DNA of 16,368 nt from Gemmatimonadota bacterium (GTDB lineage: Bacteria > Gemmatimonadota > Gemmatimonadetes > Longimicrobiales > Gaopeijiaceae), in contig JAPOOQ010000109.1 in the NCBI GenBank assembly GCA_026713345.1, positions 1 to 16,368 on the forward strand. The letters run 5' to 3'. Of this stretch, positions 5,858 to 12,500 are shown piece after piece. Position numbers and translations under genes: made by a program. The notes beneath the pieces are model-generated. The model was given only the letters and a program-made list of their open reading frames with translations. It had not been told where the DNA came from and ran no database searches. Positions within the stretch are counted from its first letter, which is position 1. Each line of letters begins with the position of its first letter.

Positions 5858-7072
5858 ATGTTCATAATCAAGGAGATCATCGTAGTGGCGTTGGGCTCGA
5901 TCCGGGCCAACCTGCTGCGTTCGGCGCTTACGACGCTGGGGATCGTGATCGGCACGTCCGCGGTGATCACCATGTTCGCGCTGGGCGAAGGCGCGCAGCG
6001 CGCCGTCGAGGAACAGATCGAGAATCTCGGGACGAACATCCTGACGGTGCGGCCCGGACAGGGATTCTCGCGCGGTGTGTGGGGCGGGAGCACGAGACTG
6101 GATGAAGACGATGCAGTCGCGCTCCGCGATAAGCTGGGCGGCATGTACCAGGTGGCGCCCGAGGTGGAGTCGCGGTACCAGGTGTCCTACAGCCGGTACA
6201 ACTCGTCCCACTCGGTGGTCGGGACGTGGCCATCCTACTTCAGTCTCCACGATCACGAAATCGAGTATGGGGAGTTCTTCAACCAGGGCGATGTGCAGGG
6301 ACGGCGGCGGGTCGCCGTGCTGGGCTCCAATGTGCCCGAAGAGCTGAACAACCCGCCGGGCCTCATGGTGGGTCGCACGATCCAGGTCCGGGGCATCTCC
6401 TTCGAGGTTCTCGGCGTGCTCAAGGAGAAGGGGGGCGCGATGTGGGAGCAGCCCGACGACCGGGTCTACATCCCGCTCTCGACGGCGATGTACCGGGTCA
6501 TGGGCAACCGCGACCGCCTGCGCTCAATCTTCGTTGCCGCGCCGTCACCGGACCAGCTGGACCCCCTCTGGGCCGATATCGACCAGATCATCCGGCGGGA
6601 GCACCGCATTCTCCCGATGGAGGATGCCGACTTCAACATCTCGCAGTCGTCCGGCTTCCTCGAGACGCTGAACGAGAACACGCAGACCTTCACGCTGCTC
6701 CTCGCCGGAATCGCTGGGGTGAGCCTGCTGGTCGGCGGGATCGGGATCATGAACATCATGCTCGTGAGCGTGACGGAACGGACCCGCGAGATCGGTGTGA
6801 GGAAGGCGCTCGGCGCGACCAGGAAGACCATCCTCTTCCAGTTCCTCGTGGAGGCGCTGGTTCTGTGCATGCTCGGCGGGGCGCTGGGCGTCGCCGGAGG
6901 ATACGGAGCCGCACACGCTGTGAGTACATCGTTCGGGAGCGAGACGGCGGTGGCCATCGAGATTGTGGCGATCGCGATCGGTTTCTCGGCCGCGATCGGG
7001 CTGTTCTTCGGGATCTGGCCGGCACGCCGGGCCTCCATCCTCGACCCGATCGATGCGCTGCGCTACGAGTAG
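5858..7072 (+). CDS. MacB/FtsX-type ABC transporter permease
   Basis: 404 residues with the four-TM topology of the MacB/FtsX family. TM1 is at about residues 20-43. A large periplasmic MacB-type domain follows (about 45-275). TM2 (about 278-303, VSLLVGGIGIMNIMLV), TM3 (about 328-352) and TM4 (about 366-389) close the protein. The conserved cytoplasmic coupling loop RTREIGVRKALGATRKTI lies between TM2 and TM3, and the C-terminus has the typical PARRASILDPIDALRYE. It uses ATP hydrolysis by the 3286-4056 subunit to drive substrate from the periplasm into the adaptor and TolC; in known relatives this is mechanotransmission without transport through the membrane. It is the last gene of the chain: its stop is 7 nt from the stop of the convergent PDZ-protein gene. 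Substrate unknown. Confidence 0.93.
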   Translation: MFIIKEIIVVALGSIRANLLRSALTTLGIVIGTSAVITMFALGEGAQRAVEEQIENLGTNILTVRPGQGFSRGVWGGSTRLDEDDAVALRDKLGGMYQVAPEVESRYQVSYSRYNSSHSVVGTWPSYFSLHDHEIEYGEFFNQGDVQGRRRVAVLGSNVPEELNNPPGLMVGRTIQVRGISFEVLGVLKEKGGAMWEQPDDRVYIPLSTAMYRVMGNRDRLRSIFVAAPSPDQLDPLWADIDQIIRREHRILPMEDADFNISQSSGFLETLNENTQTFTLLLAGIAGVSLLVGGIGIMNIMLVSVTERTREIGVRKALGATRKTILFQFLVEALVLCMLGGALGVAGGYGAAHAVSTSFGSETAVAIEIVAIAIGFSAAIGLFFGIWPARRASILDPIDALRYE

Positions 7073-7079
7073 GGAGTCG

Positions 7080-8231
7080 TCAGCGAACCGGGTAGGTGAG
7101 TTCGACGTTCTCGCCGTGGCGGATGACGGTCACTCGAACGGGTAGTTCGCCCCGCACCAGATGGTTACGAAGCTGATCCAGCGTCGCCAGCTCCCGGCCC
7201 TCCACCGCCACGATCACGTCGCCGGGACGGAATCCGGCCAGCCTCGCCGGACTGCCTGCGAGCACGTCGAGAATCAGAACACCGGACGTTACGCCGAAGT
7301 AACGCCCCAGCGCGCTGGACAGGGTCCGTACCTGGGCACCACCCAGGACCACGGCGCTCACGAGGACCACCTCGGCCCCGGCCCTCGACAACTGCGTCGC
7401 CCGCGCAGCAGACGACGGAGTTTGCCCAACGAGGTCCGAATCCGCTGCGGTGCGAAGGAAGCCGGAAGAATCCGTGGTGAGAGTGCGCTCGGCCTCCACC
7501 GCAATCCGCCCTGCGATGCCTTCGATGTCCACGGACCCGAGACGGCCGGAAATCACCGGCTCCTCCGGCACACGGGCGGGCTCGGGCTCGATCCGGGCGC
7601 CGCCGGCGTTCCGGATGTCGAGTGTCGTGGCGGTGTCGGTGAGCGTCAGTGACACCCCACCGGAATCGACCCGAAATCTGGCGGTGCCGCGAATCGACGC
7701 GGACAGTTCCAGCCCGGGCCCCAGTGTGTCGGGCAGGCTTTCGATCAACTCCTCGAAATCCTGCAACAGTGCAGCCCACGCGGAATCGAATTCCGGCAGG
7801 TCCAACCTGACCGGGAACGACCGCGGACGCTGGTCGGCCACGATCACCGTCGTTTCCAGCTCCGCACCTCGCCGGTTGAGCTGAAGGCGCGCCCGCTGGC
7901 CGGGACCCAGAGTGGCCAACGAGTTGAGCCACACGTCGTAGCTCACCAACTCCCGGCCGTTCAGCGCGACGAGCACGTCACCCGGCAACACGCCTCCCGC
8001 GTCGGCCGGCCCACCGCGCTGGATCCCCGTCACGCGGATCACCAGGGTGGTCTCGCCCGTGGCCGGTACGGACAACCGGGCCGTGTCGGTCTTAATCCCG
8101 ATCCACACCCCGGTCTGGCCCACGCGGAGACTGTCCTGGCCATCGACCGCCTTCGGCAATCCGGTGACCAGGGCGCTCCCCAGGACAAGTGCCCAGCAGG
8201 CTCCGGGCAGCAGCGGCGACCGAACCTTCAT
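7080..8231 (-). CDS. Exported protein with two PDZ domains
   Basis: 383 residues. An N-terminal signal peptide is visible (MKVRSPLLPG, then a hydrophobic stretch to about residue 30), so it acts in the envelope. PDZ domain 1 is at about residues 35-125 (GVWIGI loop; GGVLPGDVLVALNGREL). PDZ domain 2 is at about residues 300-383 (GVTSGVLI loop; AGFRPGDVIVAVEGREL). Between them is a ~170-residue region with no recognised fold, rich in beta-like segments. There is no protease domain, so it is a binding or scaffold protein, not a DegS/HtrA-type enzyme. I chose the ATG whose first base is 8231 because it opens the signal peptide; the frame runs on upstream to 8765 but that part is antiparallel to another gene. 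GGAA at 8241-8244 lies 9 nt upstream. It begins 5 nt after the candidate anti-sigma gene ends, so it likely belongs to the same regulatory unit. Confidence 0.82.
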   Translation of the reverse strand: MKVRSPLLPGACWALVLGSALVTGLPKAVDGQDSLRVGQTGVWIGIKTDTARLSVPATGETTLVIRVTGIQRGGPADAGGVLPGDVLVALNGRELVSYDVWLNSLATLGPGQRARLQLNRRGAELETTVIVADQRPRSFPVRLDLPEFDSAWAALLQDFEELIESLPDTLGPGLELSASIRGTARFRVDSGGVSLTLTDTATTLDIRNAGGARIEPEPARVPEEPVISGRLGSVDIEGIAGRIAVEAERTLTTDSSGFLRTAADSDLVGQTPSSAARATQLSRAGAEVVLVSAVVLGGAQVRTLSSALGRYFGVTSGVLILDVLAGSPARLAGFRPGDVIVAVEGRELATLDQLRNHLVRGELPVRVTVIRHGENVELTYPVR

Positions 8232-8236
8232 CTCAT

Positions 8237-8881
8237 TCAGTTCCAGTTGTCCCGGCTGATCTGGCGCAGCACCTTTTCCTGCTCCGCCATCGCTCTCACC
8301 AGGAAGTGGTTGATGAAGGGGTCGGCCGGGTTCGCTTCCGCCGCGACATGTGCAGCTGCGGACAAGGCTTCGATATAGGGAAGACGGGTGGCCGGATTCT
8401 GCCCGGTCTGCGCCCCGACCTGCGCCTGCCAGAGCCGCTGGTGTTTCGCCAACGCGTCCCAGTATTCCAACTCCTTCTGCTTCACCAGCGACACGGCCTC
8501 GTCGAGGGAGGCCGGCTGGGCGAACGATGCCGCGGTTGCCGCCGAGACACCGCCGCCTGCCTGCAACCCGCGCGCCTCGGCCGTGAACCACCCGGCGGCC
8601 GTGCCCCCGATGAAGAGCACCAGAGCCGCGGCCACCTGCAGCCACTTCCGCCATACGGCCGCGCGGGATTGGCCGTGGATCAGACCCGCAGCGGACAGCT
8701 TCCTCTCGAGCTGATGCCAGCCGCCCGGAGGCGGCAGCAGCGCGGGAAGGTTCCTGAGCGACCACGACTGCTCCTTCAGCGCCTCCAGCTCGCGGCGGAG
8801 CTTCGGGTCCCCGTCCAGGACTCTCTGTTCCTCCGGCGTCGGCCGCTTATCGACCAGCCGCGCCAACTGTTCAAGATTCAT
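8237..8881 (-). CDS. Single-TM protein, candidate anti-sigma factor of the second sigma gene
   Basis: 214 residues from the ATG at 8881 (an in-frame ATG at 8890 would add three). The N-terminal ~75 residues are charged and helical (LEQLARLVDKRPTPEEQRVL). One TM segment follows at about residues 82-99 (WLQVAAALVLFIGGTAAGW), then an external C-terminal domain of about 115 residues that is Ala/Gln-rich and predicted helical. The ATG overlaps the sigma stop codon as ATGA (8878-8881), the classic sigma/anti-sigma coupling. The protein has no cysteine, so it lacks the zinc-binding anti-sigma signature. The anti-sigma role is inferred from gene order, topology and coupling. The external domain would be the sensory part, possibly interacting with the two-PDZ protein encoded next. 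Confidence 0.72.
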   Translation of the reverse strand: MNLEQLARLVDKRPTPEEQRVLDGDPKLRRELEALKEQSWSLRNLPALLPPPGGWHQLERKLSAAGLIHGQSRAAVWRKWLQVAAALVLFIGGTAAGWFTAEARGLQAGGGVSAATAASFAQPASLDEAVSLVKQKELEYWDALAKHQRLWQAQVGAQTGQNPATRLPYIEALSAAAHVAAEANPADPFINHFLVRAMAEQEKVLRQISRDNWN

Positions 8882-9468
8882 ACGCTCCATGCTTCCACTT
8901 CCTTCGCACTTGTTTCAAATCCGCGGAGCATTCGTCTCATTTTTGCTCGCGCCTTGAATAGTTGTGATTTCGAGGTGCCCGCCGTCACTCCCAACGCCGT
9001 GCCGATCTCCTCGTGCGTGTATCCTTCGACGTCATGCAGAATCAACACCTTGCGCATACCGTCCGGCAACCTGTCGAGCGCCGCCTCCAGCCTGCGCTCC
9101 AGCAACACGTCGCCCACGTCGGGCGCCACCGGCACCACTTCCGGCACCGGCACCTCGCGCATCCGCCGCGTCTTTTCCTTCCGTACCGCCTGTAGCGCCG
9201 AATTGACGGCGATCCGGTGCAGCCAGGTCGAGAACCGCGCGTCGCCGCGGAAGGATGGCAGGGCCCGTATGGCCCGAATCCACGCTTCCTGTGCGTAGTC
9301 CTGCGCAGTATCGTCGTCTCCGGCGATGCGCCGCACCACCGCGTATACCCGGGGCGCGTACCGGTCGTACAGGGTCCGCACGGCTCGTCCGTCCCCCTCG
9401 CACGCTCGGCGAATCAGTTGGGCTTCGATTTCTCTGGATCCAGGGTTTTTGCCGGGCGAGAGGGTCAC
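8878..9468 (-). CDS. ECF-family RNA polymerase sigma factor, second of two
   Basis: 196 residues from a GTG start. Region 2 is at about residues 30-97 (DYAQEAWIRAIRALPSF, then FSTWLHRIAVNSALQAVRK). Region 4 is at about residues 127-183 (RLPDGMRKVLILHDVEGYTHEEIGTALGV and KSQLFKARAKMRRML). The two sigma factors in this window differ clearly in sequence and linker, so they are not a recent duplication. The frame is open further upstream (GTG 9564, ATG 9555), but that would give a 30-plus-residue Arg-rich leader unlike the family. GGAG at 9478-9481, 9 nt before GTG 9468, decides the start. It overlaps the next gene by 4 nt and heads a three-gene unit with a membrane protein and a PDZ protein. Confidence 0.92.
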   Translation of the reverse strand: MTLSPGKNPGSREIEAQLIRRACEGDGRAVRTLYDRYAPRVYAVVRRIAGDDDTAQDYAQEAWIRAIRALPSFRGDARFSTWLHRIAVNSALQAVRKEKTRRMREVPVPEVVPVAPDVGDVLLERRLEAALDRLPDGMRKVLILHDVEGYTHEEIGTALGVTAGTSKSQLFKARAKMRRMLRGFETSAKEVEAWSV

Positions 9469-9477
9469 CGCGCGGTG

Positions 9478-9481
9478 CTCC
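9478..9481 (-). promoter_or_regulatory. Shine-Dalgarno deciding the GTG start of the second sigma factor
   Basis: On the minus strand this reads GGAG, 9 nt before the GTG whose first base is 9468. It supports a 196-residue sigma factor with an ordinary short N-terminus. Confidence 0.5.
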
Positions 9482-9623
9482 AGGTCTGTTCCACGAGTGA
9501 CCCCACGTTGCTCCGGGCGCGAATCTGGGCGCCTTCCATGCCTTTGTCGTAACATTCGATGCACACCGTGAAAGATAGGGTTGCCTGCGACGCTTCCGCA
9601 GCGCCGACCTCCTCCATGCTCTC

Positions 9624-9629
9624 TACAAT
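9624..9629 (+). promoter_or_regulatory. Candidate -10 element upstream of threonine synthase
   Basis: TACAAT differs from TATAAT at one position and ends 12 nt before ATG 9642. No convincing -35 hexamer lies 16-18 nt upstream. If used, the 5' leader would be about 6 nt, consistent with the absence of a Shine-Dalgarno at this ATG. Confidence 0.25.
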
Positions 9630-9641
9630 CCGAGACCCAGG

Positions 9642-10832
9642 ATGAACCCTGCTAATACCCCGATGCCCGGCTCCAGGTTCCTGGAGTGTACCGCCACCGG
9701 CGACACCTTCGAGTCCGAGCAGCTGATCGGCCTCTCTCCGGCAGGCAAGCCCCTCTTCGCCCGGTACGATCTCGAGGCAGTCCGGCACAGCTTCACACCT
9801 GCCGCCCTTGTGGGACGTGCTCCCACCCTCTGGCGCTACCGCGAGGTCCTTCCCGTGCGCGACTCGGCCTGCCGCGTGAGCCTGGGCGAGGGCTTCACGC
9901 CGCTGGTGGACTCCCCACGCCTGGCCCGCCGGCTCGGCGTGGGTCGGCTCTGGATCAAGGACGAGGGACAGAACCCGACCGGTTCGTTCAAGGACCGGGG
10001 ACTGTGCATGGCCGTCTCCCGCGCCCTCGAACTGGGCGCGACCGAGCTGGCGATCCCGTCGGCGGGGAACGCGGCCGGCTCGACGGCGGCCTACGGCGCG
10101 GCGGCGGGACTGCCCGTGCATGTGGTCGTGCCGCTGGACACCCCGCTTCCCATCCTGGCGGAGATCCGGGCGCTGGGCGCGGACCTGCAGCTCCTCGACG
10201 GCCTGATCAGCGACTGCGGAGCCGTCGTGCGCGAACGCTGCGACCGGGACGGGTGGTGGGATCTCTCCACCTTGAAGGAGCCCTACCGAGTGGAGGGGAA
10301 GAAGACGATGGGCTACGAGCTCTTCGAGCAGCTGTGCGGACGGCTTCCCGATGCGATCGTGTACCCGACGGGGGGCGGCACAGGGCTCATCGGGATGTGG
10401 AAGGCGTTCGAGGAGATGGAGGCGCTGGGCTGGATCGGCTCTGCGCGGCCGCGCATGTTCGCGGTGCAGTCGACCGGATGCGCCCCGATGGTGCGGGCGT
10501 GGGAGGAGGGGCGCGACGCCGCACCCACCTGGGAGAATGCGGAGACCTACGCCGCGGGGCTGAGGGTGCCGGGGGCGGTGGGGGACTTTCTCATCCTGCG
10601 CGCGCTGCGCGAGTCGGGGGGCGGGGCGGTGGCCGTGCCGGACCGCGCCATGGAGGAGTGGGTCGAGGTGATGGGGGCCGCGACGGGGATCTTCGCCGCG
10701 CCGGAGGGGGGAGCCACGGCCGCGGCGGTCCCCCGGCTGCGGGAGATGGGGCTGATCGGAGCGGGGGACGAGGTCGTCCTCTTCAACACGGGGAGCGGGC
10801 TGAAGTACGTGGGGATGGAACCGCTCGACTGA
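9642..10832 (+). CDS. thrC: Threonine synthase (PLP-dependent)
   Basis: 396 residues. It converts O-phosphohomoserine to threonine and phosphate in the cytoplasm, the last step of threonine biosynthesis. It belongs to the fold-type II PLP family. The Schiff-base lysine is in NPTGSFKDRG (Lys117). PSAGNAAGS (about residues 139-147) holds the PLP-contacting Asn loop, PTGGGTGLIG (about 242-251) is the phosphate-binding Gly-rich loop, and FNTGSGLKY stands near the C-terminus. The N-terminal LECTATGD, then LSPAGKPLFARYDLE, aligns with the small N-terminal domain that carries a zinc ribbon in some relatives; here only one cysteine remains there. ATG 9642 lacks a Shine-Dalgarno; ATG 9663 is an alternative. 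The gene stands alone, with no hom or thrB neighbour. A related PLP lyase is possible, but length and motifs favour threonine synthase. Confidence 0.88.
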   Translation: MNPANTPMPGSRFLECTATGDTFESEQLIGLSPAGKPLFARYDLEAVRHSFTPAALVGRAPTLWRYREVLPVRDSACRVSLGEGFTPLVDSPRLARRLGVGRLWIKDEGQNPTGSFKDRGLCMAVSRALELGATELAIPSAGNAAGSTAAYGAAAGLPVHVVVPLDTPLPILAEIRALGADLQLLDGLISDCGAVVRERCDRDGWWDLSTLKEPYRVEGKKTMGYELFEQLCGRLPDAIVYPTGGGTGLIGMWKAFEEMEALGWIGSARPRMFAVQSTGCAPMVRAWEEGRDAAPTWENAETYAAGLRVPGAVGDFLILRALRESGGGAVAVPDRAMEEWVEVMGAATGIFAAPEGGATAAAVPRLREMGLIGAGDEVVLFNTGSGLKYVGMEPLD

Positions 10833-10857
10833 AAACGGCGCGCGCGGGCGGTGGTGC

Positions 10858-11358
10858 TCAGCGTTCCCTCGCGAGCCAGCGGTAGCTCAATTCCGGCAGC
10901 GGAATGAACGAGGCGCGCGGCGGGCGCCGGTCCGCGGGATCCGGACGCTTGATGACCAGTGCGCGGTTGAAGTGGATCGCCAACCCGGCGGAGTGCCGGG
11001 AGACGAACTCCCAGTCCAGTCCTACCGGCAGGCGGGCGATGAGCCCGAATCCCGTCCCCTCTTCGGCCCGCGCGACGAGTCCCCAGAGTCCGGCGCCGAC
11101 GTAGGGCTCCACGGCATTGGAACCGACGTACTGCTTCGCGGTTACCGCAAGGCTCAGATCACGGAAGCTCCAGGTCCCGGCCTGCAGCTCCAGTCCCTGC
11201 CGCTTCCAGCGGTACTCGACCAGCAGGCCCCACGCGCCGGTACCGCCCATGACCACGCCGACCCGGTACTGCGCAGCGGCGCTGCGCGGGATGAAGGCGA
11301 TGGCCAGCGCGGCGAGCCCGACGAGAACGAGGACGCGTTGGGGGCGGAAGAACATCAT
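10858..11358 (-). CDS. Small exported protein, probable outer-membrane beta-barrel; function unknown
   Basis: 166 residues. A clear signal peptide (RPQRVLVLVGLAALAIAFIP, then AAAQY at the likely cleavage point) precedes a mature part of alternating hydrophobic/polar strands with many Gly and aromatic residues (VEPYVGAGLWGLVARAEEG, GFGLIARLPVGLDWEF). This is the look of small outer-membrane beta-barrel proteins. The C-terminus (ELSYRWLARER) does not end in the canonical aromatic residue. It starts with two consecutive ATGs (11358 and 11355). There is no Shine-Dalgarno, but a perfect TATAAT lies 8 nt upstream. Its stop faces the threonine synthase stop across 25 nt. I do not recognise a specific family. 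Confidence 0.72.
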   Translation of the reverse strand: MMFFRPQRVLVLVGLAALAIAFIPRSAAAQYRVGVVMGGTGAWGLLVEYRWKRQGLELQAGTWSFRDLSLAVTAKQYVGSNAVEPYVGAGLWGLVARAEEGTGFGLIARLPVGLDWEFVSRHSAGLAIHFNRALVIKRPDPADRRPPRASFIPLPELSYRWLARER

Positions 11359-11366
11359 GGCGGCGC

Positions 11367-11372
11367 ATTATA
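11367..11372 (-). promoter_or_regulatory. Perfect -10 box directly upstream of the small exported protein gene
   Basis: The minus strand reads TATAAT, the housekeeping -10 consensus, rare by chance in this GC-rich DNA. It ends 8 nt before the ATG at 11358, so transcription would start within about 2 nt of the start codon, a leaderless layout. The -35 region is GC-rich (CTGGCG at 19 nt spacing is the best, weak match). Confidence 0.5.
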
Positions 11373-11409
11373 CAGGATCGCGCGGAGGCGGCGCCAGTGC
11401 CGTCCGCGG

Positions 11410-11437
11410 TTGCGGAGACGGGATATCAGGATAGAAT
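11410..11437 (+). promoter_or_regulatory. Candidate sigma-70 promoter of the phosphodiester glycosidase gene
   Basis: TTGCGG (11410-11415) and TAGAAT (11432-11437) are separated by 16 nt. The predicted start is about 50 nt upstream of ATG 11498. It is divergent from the TATAAT of the small exported protein gene; the two -10 boxes are about 60 nt apart, so the genes may share a control region. Confidence 0.4.
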
Positions 11438-11497
11438 GCGGCGGATGTTGGGACCCGCGCCCGGCCGCTGCGACAGTACTTGAGAGAGGAATCACGA

Positions 11498-12472
11498 ATG
11501 CGGACTTGCACGTGGACACGCCGTGCCGCGGTTCCGGCCGCTCTTTGCAGTGTCCTCGCGGCGCTGGCTGCCTGTGCAGCGCCCGACCGCCCGGCGGGAC
11601 GGGTTCCCGACCTGCCCGGGACGGCCCGCGCGTTTCTGGCTCCCGATTCCGCGCGTGGCCTTCGGCTGGGCGAGGGGGTCTTCTACCACTTCGCGTGGTC
11701 CGCCAGGGGTCCCTGGGCGGTGCACCTGGTCTCGGCCGACCTGACACGGTGCGAGCTGAACCTTCGGGTGGTGCCCGCCCTGGAGGAGGACGGGATCACG
11801 CGGACGAGACGCACGGTGACGGAAATGGTTCCCCGGGGGGCGGGACGGCCTGTGGCGGGGGTCAACGGCGACTTCTTCGTCCTTCAGGGGGGTGCGCCGG
11901 TTGGCCCGGAGGTGACCGCCGGTACGCGCCGGTTCGCGATGCGTCCTGCGGTGGCGTGGGGGGCGTCACGGGTCCCGTGGATCGGGGATCCGGTGTGGGT
12001 CGAGGATCCGGGACTGGAGGGCAGCCGGATGGGGTTCGGCCGCGACACCGTTGGCGTCGGGGGCAGCGACGGCGGAGTGAGTCCGGGAGGATTGCAGGTC
12101 ATCGGGGGCTACCCGGTGTTACTGGACGGGGGTGTCCCCAGGGGTGACCTGGGGGTCTCCGGGAACCCGTCCTTCGCGGCGGCTCGCCACCCGCGCACGG
12201 CCGTCGGTTTCGACAGAGCCGGGAGCATCCTCTGGCTCGTGGTCGTGGACGGGCGGCAAGCCCCGCGTTCGGTGGGGATGTCGCTTCCCGAACTGGCCGA
12301 TCTACTGCTTGCGCTCGGTGCCGAGGAAGCGTTGAATCTGGACGGCGGCGGCTCCACGGCGATGTCGCTGAGGGGGCGGGTCGTGAACCGTCCGTCCGAC
12401 GAGCGGGGCGAGCGCACGGTGGCGAATAGTCTGTGGCTGGTTCGAGACGGCCGGGGGTGCGGTCTTCCGTAG
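11498..12472 (+). CDS. Phosphodiester glycosidase-family (NAGPA domain) lipoprotein
   Basis: 324 residues. The N-terminus is a lipoprotein signal (Arg-Arg, hydrophobic core, lipobox LAAC with Cys26). The rest matches the phosphodiester glycosidase family named after the human enzyme that uncovers mannose-6-phosphate. GVNGDFFVLQGG is at about residues 122-133, HPRTAVGFD in the middle, and NLDGGGSTAM at about residues 279-288, followed by NRPSDERGERTVANSLWLV. Bacterial members are thought to cleave sugar phosphodiesters or act on cell-surface and extracellular polymers; the substrate here is unknown. ATG 11498 has AGAGAGGA (11483-11490) 7 nt upstream; the in-frame TTG at 11480 is less likely. 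The stop is 28 nt from the convergent TonB-receptor stop. Confidence 0.85.
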   Translation: MRTCTWTRRAAVPAALCSVLAALAACAAPDRPAGRVPDLPGTARAFLAPDSARGLRLGEGVFYHFAWSARGPWAVHLVSADLTRCELNLRVVPALEEDGITRTRRTVTEMVPRGAGRPVAGVNGDFFVLQGGAPVGPEVTAGTRRFAMRPAVAWGASRVPWIGDPVWVEDPGLEGSRMGFGRDTVGVGGSDGGVSPGGLQVIGGYPVLLDGGVPRGDLGVSGNPSFAAARHPRTAVGFDRAGSILWLVVVDGRQAPRSVGMSLPELADLLLALGAEEALNLDGGGSTAMSLRGRVVNRPSDERGERTVANSLWLVRDGRGCGLP

Positions 12473-12500
12473 CGCGCGGCGCCGGGGAGCGGGTTGTGCG

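Larger units (their letters stand above)
9469..9641. other. Divergent intergenic region between the second sigma gene and threonine synthase
   Basis: 173 nt that must hold the promoters of both divergent genes. On the minus strand a GCAACC (9584-9579) resembles the -35 of many ECF promoters, but the expected GTC-containing -10 is not at the right distance. A TATCTT (9577-9572) could be a weak housekeeping -10 without a good -35. On the plus strand TACAAT (9624-9629) is listed separately. I see no clear operator palindrome. Confidence 0.4.

Noticed and set aside
5153..6256. Minus-strand open frame (367 codons) across the adaptor and permease genes
   Set aside because: It is His/Arg/Pro-rich and spans the boundary of two well-supported plus-strand genes; it arises from the low-complexity repeat and GC bias.
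7080..8231. Possible HtrA/DegS-type protease
   Set aside because: Only PDZ domains are present; no serine protease His-Asp-Ser motifs (no GNSGG-type segment) were found.
8232..8765. Upstream extension of the PDZ protein frame
   Set aside because: It overlaps the candidate anti-sigma gene in another frame and would bury a clean signal peptide 178 residues inside the protein.
9465..10121. Minus-strand frame opposite the N-terminus of threonine synthase, abutting the second sigma gene
   Set aside because: No family pattern and it lies antisense to the PLP-lysine motif of thrC.
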